This document shows, piece by piece, positions 10,977 through 19,836 of a stretch of DNA of 64,000 nucleotides; the first letter of the stretch is position 1, and the number at the start of each line of letters is the position of its first letter. The notes beneath the pieces were generated by a model. The model made no database searches, was not told the origin of the DNA, and saw nothing but the letters and a program-made list of their open reading frames with translations. The stretch is from an uncultured Bacteroidota bacterium. GTDB taxonomy: Bacteria; Bacteroidota; Bacteroidia; AKYH767-A; OLB10. Where the stretch lies: the NCBI GenBank assembly GCA_903847585.1, contig CAINEC010000162.1, forward strand, positions 1 to 64,000, written 5' to 3'. Position numbers and translations under genes: made by a program.

Positions 10977-12382
10977 TTAGGTAATTTATTTACCACATCC
11001 TGAAACATAGGATCTCCAAGTAAGGAATTGAATTCTGTGGTTTGATTAACTCTTGCACGTTGATTAAACCCTTTGTTTCCTGCTGTTCTTAAATAATCAA
11101 TGGCCTTAGCATTTGCTCCAAATCGAGCTTCCATAATTGCAGCTAAAAACCATGACTCTGTATTATCTGGATCAATATAGCGGTATAAAACAGAAAGGTA
11201 GTGCGCATCTTGATTGGAATTAGCCTTCATGGTTTTATCCAGATTCATATAACACATCAGACTTAATCCGTTGCGAACACGCATTAATTGCGCTTGTTTT
11301 AAATTATTCTTCTCTGTCTGAATACTACTATTTAACCGTTGCATTTCATTACACCACCATGTTGTATCTTTTACTCCCATCGCAGCATAGTAATTATTCT
11401 TGATTCCCAACTCTTCTTTTATCAGATTTTGTTCAGCATTTTTCTCAGCTAAGTAATCCGCTGATTGAATCATAGCACCGTAAGCTTTACCGTATTTATC
11501 GACATCCTTTTGATAAACTAGCGTCTTTAGAATTCTTTCGTAAAACAAGGACTTATAAATTTTAGAGGCTGCACAGTAATCGGATTTATCGAGTGAGTCG
11601 AAGAATGATAATACAACGTCTAATTTCTTTTTATCTTTTTCAATACTATCGCGAACAGCATAAGCTGTAAAGATCGCTAATGATTCTTGCATTTTCTTTA
11701 ACGCTGGCCATTCGTGAATGCCTTTATCGCGCATGATTAAAAGTCTGCTTCGTTGACCTTTATCCTTGATTGCATCTAAAGCAAGAATCTCAGGTAGGTT
11801 CATGTCGCCATCGTTGGCTGCTGCTATAATTACAGAAGGACTTAAATTCTTCCAGTTTTCAATGGGGAAACCAGCACCAGCAATCATTAATCCTTGAATG
11901 CCTGATCCACTCATTGCTAATAATGCAGCATATCGTGCACCGCCAGAAAATCCACCAACATACACGCGATTGGGAATGACAGGCAACTGACTTGATATAC
12001 TTCCAAGTAATGTCTGCATTACATGACCTGCGGTCTCACCATCTAAGCCGTTCTTAATTGCGCTCGTCGACATTAAAATATACTCGAATTGATCAGCTGC
12101 ATCTGTGTATTTACTAATTGCAAAATGTCCATCACCTTGCGGATCAAAAAGTAACAAGATGGGATACTTCTTCCCTTCTTCAAAAGACTTCGGCAAGTAA
12201 TAAGAGAATTTTATATTAGGGTCTAATGAGCAAGCTTGATCAATGATTCCCGATGTTGCACCATCCGTATTTTCAGTTGTTTCAGTAGATGATGTCTTTT
12301 CGTTATTTGAATTTGAAGAGCAAGATAAAATCAAGCCTGAAAGGATTACTAAAATAAAAGTAAATAATCTATAATATTTCAT
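10973..12382 (-). CDS. Lipoprotein with alpha/beta-hydrolase domain and C-terminal helical repeats
   Basis: I place the start at the ATG at 12382 rather than the upstream TTG at 12421 of the ORF track. The shorter form begins directly with a lipoprotein signal peptide whose lipobox is LILSC, and the longer one would overlap the preceding gene. The first half is an alpha/beta hydrolase: PILLLFDPQGDG and the nucleophile elbow GGFSGGARYA fit a Ser hydrolase of the esterase/PHB-depolymerase kind, with HEW as a possible catalytic His. The second half is helical and resembles TPR-like repeats. It is probably membrane-anchored and faces the periplasm or surface. The substrate is unknown. Confidence 0.7.
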   Translation of the reverse strand: MKYYRLFTFILVILSGLILSCSSNSNNEKTSSTETTENTDGATSGIIDQACSLDPNIKFSYYLPKSFEEGKKYPILLLFDPQGDGHFAISKYTDAADQFEYILMSTSAIKNGLDGETAGHVMQTLLGSISSQLPVIPNRVYVGGFSGGARYAALLAMSGSGIQGLMIAGAGFPIENWKNLSPSVIIAAANDGDMNLPEILALDAIKDKGQRSRLLIMRDKGIHEWPALKKMQESLAIFTAYAVRDSIEKDKKKLDVVLSFFDSLDKSDYCAASKIYKSLFYERILKTLVYQKDVDKYGKAYGAMIQSADYLAEKNAEQNLIKEELGIKNNYYAAMGVKDTTWWCNEMQRLNSSIQTEKNNLKQAQLMRVRNGLSLMCYMNLDKTMKANSNQDAHYLSVLYRYIDPDNTESWFLAAIMEARFGANAKAIDYLRTAGNKGFNQRARVNQTTEFNSLLGDPMFQDVVNKLPN

Positions 12383-12392
12383 TGTATAAATA

Positions 12393-13259
12393 TTAAATTT
12401 TACGATAATTCTTGTATTCAAAAAAGCGATGACCAGTTACTTTCTCCAGAAAATTCAGTATGCGATATTTCAACTTAGTTTTAACTTTTGAAACATCAAA
12501 CTGAAAATCCCAGTCCATCTTTGCAATTCTATTTTTCATCACCGGAGGATGAACGCCATCAAACAATGCCAAGGAATCAATTGCATTATAATCGTACTCA
12601 TCAGCCTGAACCATACTTTTCACGGTTTCATCGCTATGCCAAAGCTTATGGAAATTCTTTTGCTTTTCGGTTTGCTGATTCGGATTTTTAACCCAGCCAT
12701 AATGATATATAAAAGCATTAATCGACTTTACATTTAACTTTCTGTTATCAATTCGAAATCCTTGAGCATCTTTATAAGAATAGACACCGATATTATTTCG
12801 AACGATACGAATCTCATGACGATACCATTTGCGTGAATTACCTACATACTGATAACTTCCATAAAAATGTCGGTAGTTGAATAGCAAGCCTTCTACTTTC
12901 AAATCATCTTTATAGCGAAGCATTCCATTACGAATAGCATCATAATCTACTTCATGAAGCACTTCATCTCCTTGCAAATAAAAACACCAATCAGCATCGT
13001 TAGCAACGGCAGCAAGTGCTTTATTTGTCTCGACAGCTAGTATTTTTCCGCCTTCCCGAAGGGAATCATCCCAAACAGAATGAATGATTTTAATTTTAGG
13101 AGATCCAATATTTTCAATTAGTCCGAGCGTATCATCCGAAGAATCACCGACACAAACAATCAGTTCATCAACGAGGGGCAGGAGGGATGTGATGGATTCT
13201 ACAACAGGATAATCGTAACGGACTGCATTACGAATAAAAGTAAATCCTGCAACTTTCAT
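12393..13259 (-). CDS. Family 2 glycosyltransferase
   Basis: The 288-residue protein has a GT-A fold start (FTFIRNAVRYDYPVVESI), a nucleotide-binding region (LIVCVGDSSDDT) and an acidic loop (CFYLQGDEVLHEVD) in place of the DxD motif. It would transfer a sugar from a nucleotide donor in the cytosol. It lies 6 bp from the GH3-like gene and 10 bp from the lipoprotein gene. Acceptor and donor cannot be deduced. Confidence 0.8.
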   Translation of the reverse strand: MKVAGFTFIRNAVRYDYPVVESITSLLPLVDELIVCVGDSSDDTLGLIENIGSPKIKIIHSVWDDSLREGGKILAVETNKALAAVANDADWCFYLQGDEVLHEVDYDAIRNGMLRYKDDLKVEGLLFNYRHFYGSYQYVGNSRKWYRHEIRIVRNNIGVYSYKDAQGFRIDNRKLNVKSINAFIYHYGWVKNPNQQTEKQKNFHKLWHSDETVKSMVQADEYDYNAIDSLALFDGVHPPVMKNRIAKMDWDFQFDVSKVKTKLKYRILNFLEKVTGHRFFEYKNYRKI

Positions 13260-13265
13260 TTTCGA

Positions 13266-14807
13266 TTAGTTACTTCTTTGCATTTGAGAACTCACAAATT
13301 TTTCCCACTCTTCTAACTGATGATTTTTCATCACACGAGGGAATTTATTTTGATTGCCAATCTTACCCTTGCTTTCCATCCAATTTAAAAATACCTCATG
13401 AGGTAATACATCAATGACAATATCTTTTAAAGCAGAAGTTCGCTCAACACGATAATCATCGTTAAGCATCTTTAGCTTCGTATCAATTAAAAATTTTAAT
13501 TCAACAACATCCACCTTATCATCCGTTCCGATAAACCATTTATGCGCAAACATAGTTCCATGCTTAATACCAGCAACGGTAAACTCATTAATGCGAATAT
13601 CTAATTCATCAGAAACCATCTCAATGGCTTTGTTCATATTATCAACTGACAAATGTTCTCCACATAAACTAAGGTAATGTTTTGTACGTCCAGAAATAAT
13701 AATTTCTGCTTTCTCTACATTGGTAAACTTAACAACATCGCCAATCAAATAACGCCATGCACCTGAACAGGTCGAAAGGAGTAAAGCATATTCTTCATCC
13801 AATTTTACTTCGTCAATCAACAACGTTTTTGGCTTTCTTACTAATTCTCCATCGCCATTAAAATTCTCTTCGTTGAAAGGAACAAACTCGAAAAACAATC
13901 CGTTATTCGTCACCAACTTCATTGAACGATTATCCTGCTCATCCTGATAAGCGATAAATCCTTCAGACGCTAAATAAGTCTCAATACACGTTAATGGTTT
14001 AGCAACTAAGGAATCAAAACTTTTGCGATAAGGCTCAAATGAAACACCACCATGCACGTAAATGGTGAGGTTGGGCCATAACTCATGAATATTTTTTAAC
14101 TGATAACGCTCGATGATTTTCTCAAGTAACAACTGACACCAGGCAGGGACACCAACTAAAATTCCTATATCCCATGTAGGAGCCGTTTCAACGATCTCTT
14201 CAAGCTTCGTTGACCAATCTGTTTCACTTGCTATTTTCTTTCCTGGCTTGTAAAAATGCTGAAACCAAAAAGGAATTTTACTCGCTGTAATTCCACTTAA
14301 ATCACCTTCAAAATAAGAGCCTTTTTGATTCAAGTGCGTACTACCACCTAACATCAAAATACCCTTCGAAAAAATATCATCTGGTAAGCCCTGATAACCA
14401 CCTAAAGAAATTATCTGACGCAAACTCGTACGCTGTATGGCCTTTACCATTTCACGCGTAACAGGTATATGCTTACTCGAACTTTCACTCGTACCGCTGC
14501 TCAACGCAAAGTACTTTACTTGTCCTGGCCAACATACATTCTCTTGATGATGCAAGGCTTTATTCCACCACTGTGCGTAGATGGAATTATAATCGTGAAC
14601 AGGAACTGTAGCTCTGAATTTATTGACAAAATTGCGAGAGTTTACCATATTGGAGAAGTTGTAGTTCTGACCGAACATGGTAAACTCCGATTTACGCAAT
14701 AGTTTTTTTAATTCTTTTTTCTGGTAGAATAAAGGAGTCTTTTCTGAACGACGAATTTTATGACGTAGTTCGATTCCTTTTTTGATAATGCTTGCCAGAA
14801 TAGCCAT
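13266..14807 (-). CDS. GH3 auxin-responsive promoter family protein (acyl-adenylate/amide synthetase fold)
   Basis: The 513-residue protein resembles bacterial members of the plant GH3 family, which belong to the adenylating superfamily. SSGTSESSSKHIPVT is the ATP/AMP-binding loop, and YLASEGFIAYQ, YLIGDVVKF and ISGRTKHYLSLCGEHLS are the later adenylation motifs. Plant homologues conjugate amino acids to acyl hormones; the bacterial substrate is unknown. It is cytosolic and sits between icd and a glycosyltransferase on the same strand. Confidence 0.85.
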   Translation of the reverse strand: MAILASIIKKGIELRHKIRRSEKTPLFYQKKELKKLLRKSEFTMFGQNYNFSNMVNSRNFVNKFRATVPVHDYNSIYAQWWNKALHHQENVCWPGQVKYFALSSGTSESSSKHIPVTREMVKAIQRTSLRQIISLGGYQGLPDDIFSKGILMLGGSTHLNQKGSYFEGDLSGITASKIPFWFQHFYKPGKKIASETDWSTKLEEIVETAPTWDIGILVGVPAWCQLLLEKIIERYQLKNIHELWPNLTIYVHGGVSFEPYRKSFDSLVAKPLTCIETYLASEGFIAYQDEQDNRSMKLVTNNGLFFEFVPFNEENFNGDGELVRKPKTLLIDEVKLDEEYALLLSTCSGAWRYLIGDVVKFTNVEKAEIIISGRTKHYLSLCGEHLSVDNMNKAIEMVSDELDIRINEFTVAGIKHGTMFAHKWFIGTDDKVDVVELKFLIDTKLKMLNDDYRVERTSALKDIVIDVLPHEVFLNWMESKGKIGNQNKFPRVMKNHQLEEWEKFVSSQMQRSN

Positions 14808-14836
14808 TGTTTCTGTTAAAGATTTAACATTTACAA

Positions 14837-16174
14837 TTACATGTTTTTGATAATCTCGTCGCCGAACTCAGAGCACTTTAACATTGTTGCTCCTTCCATC
14901 AAACGATGAAAATCGTAAGTCACACGCTTAGCTGCGATGCTCTTTTCGATACCGCTGTACATTAGCTGAGCAGCTTCTAACCAACCTAAATGTTCCATCA
15001 TCATTGCCCCAGATAAAATTACAGATCCTGGATTTACTTTATCTTGATTAGCATACTTAGGAGCAGTACCGTGAGTCGCTTCGAAAATAGCATGACCTGT
15101 TACGTAGTTGATATTTGCACCCGGTGCAATACCGATTCCACCAACTTGCGCTGCTAATGCATCTGATAAATAATCACCATTCAAGTTCAATGTAGCAATT
15201 ACATCAAAATCTTCAGGACGCGTTAATACTTGTTGTAATGCGATATCAGCAATTGCATCTTTCACTAAAATTTTTCCTGATGCTAATGCTGCTTTTTGCT
15301 CATCGTTAGCAGCTGCTTCACCTTTTTCTTTCTTCGTTTTTTCCCACTGCATCCAAGTGTAGCACTTATCACCATACTTACTTTCTGCTAAAGCATAACC
15401 CCAATCGCGGAAGCCACCTTCAGTAAACTTCATGATGTTTCCTTTGTGAACGATGGTTACTGATTTTCTTCCGTGACGAATAGCAAATTCAATTGCAGCT
15501 CCAACTAAACGCTCAGTACCAACTTTACTTACCGGCTTAATTCCGATACCAACATTTACTGATGTAGCATCAGCACTTGTATCAGCACCTGCAGTTTTTA
15601 AATAAGCTTCTGCTTTCTCTGCAGTACCAAAACGGATTTTATTAAACTCTTTCGGGAATTCTTTTGCAATGAACTCTAATACTTTTGCATTCTCAGGTGT
15701 GCCTGCAGCAAATTCAATTCCTGCATAAATATCTTCTGTGTTCTCACGGAAGATAGTCATATCAACTGCACCTGGATTTTTCACTGGAGAAGGTGTTCCT
15801 TCAAACCAACGTACAGGACGTAAGCAAACATATAAATCAAGAATCTGACGTAATGCCACATTCAATGAACGAATACCACCACCAACTGGCGTAGTAAGTG
15901 GTCCTTTAATTCCAACTAAATATTCTTTAAATGCATCTAATGTTTCATCTGGTAACCAGTTTCCTGTTGCATTAAATGCTTTTTCACCTGCTAAAACTTC
16001 TTTCCAGATGATTTTTTTCTTTCCGCCATAAGCCTTTTCTACTGCTGCATCCATTACACGCACTGATGCTGCCCAGATATCTGGACCTGTACCGTCACCT
16101 TCGATAAAAGGGATGATAGGTTGATCAGGTACTACTAACTTTCCATTTTGAATTGAGATTTTTCCGCCTTCCAT
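14837..16174 (-). CDS. icd: NADP-dependent isocitrate dehydrogenase
   Basis: Icd oxidatively decarboxylates isocitrate to 2-oxoglutarate in the TCA cycle. The 445-residue protein is the homodimeric type I form. Recognisable blocks are [12 protein letters not shown], the substrate loop [43 protein letters not shown], the metal site [13 protein letters not shown] and [18 protein letters not shown]. The gene has its own spacing on both sides. Confidence 0.96.
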   Translation of the reverse strand: MEGGKISIQNGKLVVPDQPIIPFIEGDGTGPDIWAASVRVMDAAVEKAYGGKKKIIWKEVLAGEKAFNATGNWLPDETLDAFKEYLVGIKGPLTTPVGGGIRSLNVALRQILDLYVCLRPVRWFEGTPSPVKNPGAVDMTIFRENTEDIYAGIEFAAGTPENAKVLEFIAKEFPKEFNKIRFGTAEKAEAYLKTAGADTSADATSVNVGIGIKPVSKVGTERLVGAAIEFAIRHGRKSVTIVHKGNIMKFTEGGFRDWGYALAESKYGDKCYTWMQWEKTKKEKGEAAANDEQKAALASGKILVKDAIADIALQQVLTRPEDFDVIATLNLNGDYLSDALAAQVGGIGIAPGANINYVTGHAIFEATHGTAPKYANQDKVNPGSVILSGAMMMEHLGWLEAAQLMYSGIEKSIAAKRVTYDFHRLMEGATMLKCSEFGDEIIKNM

Positions 16175-16237
16175 TTCTAATTTTTATTTTGTTTGATGTT
16201 ATTTTTTTCAGTTTGCAAATTTACACTTTATTCGTTC

Positions 16238-18088
16238 TTAATAATCGATTTCTAATCCCAGTCTAATTCTTAATTCATCAATATCAGGATTGGTCTGCAT
16301 CATTACCCGGTATTTTTCCTTCGGACTAGTAATTAACTCCTTCGATCCGCTTAAGTCAACGATACGAGTTTGTAGGTTGATATGATCATTTTTTAACTCC
16401 TGACGAAGGAACTCCAATATGCCTTGTTTCTCTTCTTGAACTACTAATTCCTGCGACCTGTTATGAATAACCAACTCAAGATCTTGCTGATTCAACAAAG
16501 TAGGCTTGTTCATCACTAACGTGGTGTATATCTGATGTCCACCGGGAATATTAAATCGCTCAGCAAATGCCAACCAAAGTTCCTGCATTTTAGCTTCGTC
16601 GATTTGTTCATTCTGTTTGTTCACCGTCACTGTTTCTACAGCTGCGTCATTCACTTCTTCTTGCTTTGGTTTACCAATAGCCGAAAGTGAAATTCCTCGC
16701 AAACCACCAACACCTTTCACAAGCTTGGGAGCCGCTTTTTCTTCTTGCGGTTTATTTTCTACAGGAGAATTTTCCTTGATTGGAGCAGGAGTAGGAGCTG
16801 CAACAATTGGAGCAGCAGGTGTTTCTACAACAGGAGCAGCAGCTACAGGTGCAGGTGCCGAAGCAACTGGTGCAGGCGTACTTACAGGAGCCACAGGTGC
16901 AGCCGTTACAACTGGTCCTGCTGGAGCAGATTGTTCCTGACTAATTGGTGGAACAGAAGTGACTAACTCAGGATTTTTTTTTTCGCCTGATAATGAATTA
17001 CCGGCGGAACACATCCTAATCAAGGCTAACTCCACATGGAGTCGTTGGTTTTTGGATGCTTTATAATCTAAATCACAACGATTACAGATATCCAGTAAAT
17101 TCAATAGTAAAAGTACGGGAGTCTTTTTCGACTGCTCATTATATCTTGCTTTGGTGCTATTGCTTACTTCCAATAATTGAATGGTAGAAGCATCCTGACA
17201 AACCAATAAATCACGGAAGTGAGCCGCTAATCCGTTGATGAACGTATGCCCATCAAAACCACTCGATAAAATCTCATTGAATAATAAAAGAGAAGCCGGA
17301 ATATTTCCTTCCAGAATATGATCCGTCACTCGGAAATAATAATCGTAATCTAAAATATTCAGATTATCGATTACATCTTTATAGGTTAATTTATTCCCAG
17401 CAAAGCTGACAATCTGATCGAAGATAGAAAGCGAATCACGCAATGCACCATCAGCCTTTTGAGCAATCATGTGTAGCGCATCCATTTCTGCTTCCACACC
17501 TTCTTTACCAGCTACGTAAGCAAGGTGATTAGCGATATCTTCTACTTGAATTCTATTGAAATCAAATATCTGACAACGTGAAAGAATAGTAGGAATAATT
17601 TTATGCTTTTCCGTAGTAGCCAAGATGAAAATAGCATACGATGGTGGTTCTTCTAACGTCTTTAAAAAAGCGTTAAAAGCCGCTGATGAAAGCATGTGAA
17701 CCTCATCAATAATATAAATCTTGTATTTGCCAGAAGCGGGAGCGAATCGAACTTGCTCTACGAGATTTCGAATATCATCCACCGAGTTATTCGACGCCGC
17801 ATCTAATTCGAAAATATTTAGTGATTGTCCGTTGTTAAACGACACACACGACTCACATTGGTTGCAAGCCTCGTTGGCATCGGTGATAAACTGACAATTG
17901 ATGGTCTTTGCTAAAATCCTTGCACAGGTAGTCTTTCCAACTCCACGTGGCCCACAGAATAAAAACGACTGCGCCAAATGATTATTACGAATAGCATTTT
18001 TTAAGGTATTCGTGATTTGCGCCTGCCCAACAACGGTATCAAAGGTTGCTGGCCTGTATTTTCTTGCCGATACTACAAACTGATTCAT
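16238..18088 (-). CDS. dnaX: DNA polymerase III subunit gamma/tau
   Basis: DnaX is the ATPase of the clamp loader. The 616-residue product has Walker A GPRGVGKTT, a four-Cys zinc module (CQFITDANEACNQCESC), Walker B IYIIDEVHML, sensor 1 ATTEKHKI and the domain III helical collar to about residue 365. After that comes a Pro/Ala-rich linker (about 390-450) and a tau-specific C-terminal domain. A run of ten A residues spans codons 369-372, exactly between the collar and the linker, with stops close by in both other frames. A short gamma form by slippage is therefore plausible. Confidence 0.96.
   Translation of the reverse strand: MNQFVVSARKYRPATFDTVVGQAQITNTLKNAIRNNHLAQSFLFCGPRGVGKTTCARILAKTINCQFITDANEACNQCESCVSFNNGQSLNIFELDAASNNSVDDIRNLVEQVRFAPASGKYKIYIIDEVHMLSSAAFNAFLKTLEEPPSYAIFILATTEKHKIIPTILSRCQIFDFNRIQVEDIANHLAYVAGKEGVEAEMDALHMIAQKADGALRDSLSIFDQIVSFAGNKLTYKDVIDNLNILDYDYYFRVTDHILEGNIPASLLLFNEILSSGFDGHTFINGLAAHFRDLLVCQDASTIQLLEVSNSTKARYNEQSKKTPVLLLLNLLDICNRCDLDYKASKNQRLHVELALIRMCSAGNSLSGEKKNPELVTSVPPISQEQSAPAGPVVTAAPVAPVSTPAPVASAPAPVAAAPVVETPAAPIVAAPTPAPIKENSPVENKPQEEKAAPKLVKGVGGLRGISLSAIGKPKQEEVNDAAVETVTVNKQNEQIDEAKMQELWLAFAERFNIPGGHQIYTTLVMNKPTLLNQQDLELVIHNRSQELVVQEEKQGILEFLRQELKNDHINLQTRIVDLSGSKELITSPKEKYRVMMQTNPDIDELRIRLGLEIDY
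16974..16983 (-). other. A10 slippery run in dnaX, possible gamma-form frameshift site
   Basis: The minus strand reads GGCG, then ten A, then TCCTGAG. In frame it encodes E369-K-K-N372. One extra A (or a -1 shift) gives AAA TCC TGA and stops at once; one A fewer gives ATC CTG AGT TAG. Both slips would make a product of about 370 residues ending after clamp-loader domain III. Confidence 0.6.
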
Positions 18089-18220
18089 ACATCACAAATG
18101 TATCGAAAAAGTCAATGGAAAATTATAGTTTTTAGCCTTTGTGAATATTTTTAAATCCCTAAAATTCAATGCTTCGGAAAAATCTAATTTGGCTGTCCCA
18201 ATAATTTGGTATTTTTCAGC

Positions 18221-19771
18221 ATGATTAAAAACGACAACCTGCCGGCTATTGAAAAATGGGGCTTCCGAATTATTCTGTTTTTACATCTTTTGCCCGTTTT
18301 ATTATTGACTCCCTTTGTTACGCTCGATGGACCTGCTCACTTGTATAATGCGGTTTTAATTCGTGAATTATTCGACACTCAATCGTATGATATCATTACT
18401 AATCCTCATTTTTTTCTGCAATTCAATGCTTTTCCAGAGCCTAACTGGACGGGCCATTTTTTAATGTCGATATTGACTTTCTTTTTACCCGTTTTGATGG
18501 TAGAGAAAGTAATGTTGTTAGTTGTTCTACTATTAACGGCCTTCGGATATCGTAAACTCATTCGCTCGTTTCAGTCGGATAGTTTATTGAACTCCTGGAT
18601 GCTTTTTCCATTCTTGTTCAACTTTGTTTTTTGCCTCGGATTTATTAATTATTCCCTCGCATTTGCACTTTTCCCTTTTGCACTTTCGTGGTGGATCAAC
18701 AATAGAAACAACTTCAATTTCAAAAATATTTTAATCGGCTTTTGTTGGTTGGCACTGATTTATTTTTCTCACCTCGTGATCTTTTTATTTACGGTTATCG
18801 CAATGGGCTTATACACGTTAAGTCATTGGAAAAAATTGAATGGCGACTTCTGGAAAGAAATTAAGTTCTTATCTGTTTTTTCACTTCCGTGGATTTTATT
18901 CTCCGGATTGTTTGTGTGGCTAAGTGGAGCCAATGGATACAGAGGAGAAGTATCGTATTTACCATTCACCGATTTATTGCAACAGATTATTGAATCAAGG
19001 ATTTTTATCGTTTATAATTATGATGATGAAAATGGTCTGACTCTGATTTATTCGTTCTTTATTCTCTTAGCTTTAATTTGGACATTTATCGAGCGGAAGA
19101 ATATCAAGTTTCAGTTGTTTCCTATCTTATTAATGATTGTTTCGCTGCTGATGATTTTTATTTTACCGGATAGTTTAGCCTCTGGTGGAATATTATCCAT
19201 TCGTATCATCCAACTCTTTTTTATCTGTTTGATTTTTTGGTTGGCCTCCGTTGAATCATCCAAAATAAAAAGTATTGCAATGGCTATTTTTTCTGTTGGA
19301 TTTAGTGCCATGATGTTGTTTCATCATTATCCAACGCAAAAAGGATTAAGTAATGATGCACATTCATTCATCAAGGCAGGAAAAAAACTTCAATCGTCTA
19401 ATTTGGTAATGCCTCTAAATTATAGTCCGAATTGGATGCACGCCAATATGTGCTCGTATATGGGTGCCGTTAGCAAGGCTATGGTATTGGATAATTACGA
19501 GCCAACGCAAGGACATTTCCCACTCGTATGGAAAGAATCGAAAAACCCTGAAAAAGTATTAGGCAATTACACCTCATCCAATCACCCTTGTGTTCATCTC
19601 AATGATTTTGAAAAAACGTTCCAACGAAAAATCACCACCGTTTCCGTCTGGAAAAAAGAAAATAGTTCCGAAAGTGATTCCTGCGATCAAAGCGTTCAGC
19701 AATTACTCAATAAGCAATTTCAAATTATCTATCAGGAAAATAATATCCAGCTCCTAAAAAGAAAAGATTAA
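18221..19771 (+). CDS. Polytopic membrane protein, glycosyltransferase-C-like architecture
   Basis: I choose the ATG at 18221; the ORF-track start is a TTG five codons upstream. The 516-residue product has about ten to twelve hydrophobic segments, a loop after the first helix with LDGPAHLYNAVLIRE, and a soluble C-terminal part of about 130 residues. The acidic residues in the first loop and the topology recall GT-C or ArnT/PMT-type glycosyltransferases, but I cannot assign a family. It is divergent from dnaX and followed by paaZ. Confidence 0.55.
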   Translation: MIKNDNLPAIEKWGFRIILFLHLLPVLLLTPFVTLDGPAHLYNAVLIRELFDTQSYDIITNPHFFLQFNAFPEPNWTGHFLMSILTFFLPVLMVEKVMLLVVLLLTAFGYRKLIRSFQSDSLLNSWMLFPFLFNFVFCLGFINYSLAFALFPFALSWWINNRNNFNFKNILIGFCWLALIYFSHLVIFLFTVIAMGLYTLSHWKKLNGDFWKEIKFLSVFSLPWILFSGLFVWLSGANGYRGEVSYLPFTDLLQQIIESRIFIVYNYDDENGLTLIYSFFILLALIWTFIERKNIKFQLFPILLMIVSLLMIFILPDSLASGGILSIRIIQLFFICLIFWLASVESSKIKSIAMAIFSVGFSAMMLFHHYPTQKGLSNDAHSFIKAGKKLQSSNLVMPLNYSPNWMHANMCSYMGAVSKAMVLDNYEPTQGHFPLVWKESKNPEKVLGNYTSSNHPCVHLNDFEKTFQRKITTVSVWKKENSSESDSCDQSVQQLLNKQFQIIYQENNIQLLKRKD

Positions 19772-19810
19772 AATACATAAGTCAATCAGAAATAAAAACA
19801 AATCAAATTG

Positions 19811-19818
19811 TATTTTTG
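19811..19818 (+). promoter_or_regulatory. Bacteroidota -7 box for paaZ
   Basis: TATTTTTG matches TAnnTTTG and sits 18 bp before the ATG at 19837. It also shows that the TTG start at 19816 in the ORF track would lie within the promoter. Confidence 0.55.
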
Positions 19819-19836
19819 CACTCAAATAAAAAAACT

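Noticed and set aside
16617-16966. Plus-strand ORFs of 107 and 73 aa rich in Gly/Thr or Cys/Arg
   Set aside because: They are antisense readings of the repetitive Pro/Ala linker of dnaX.
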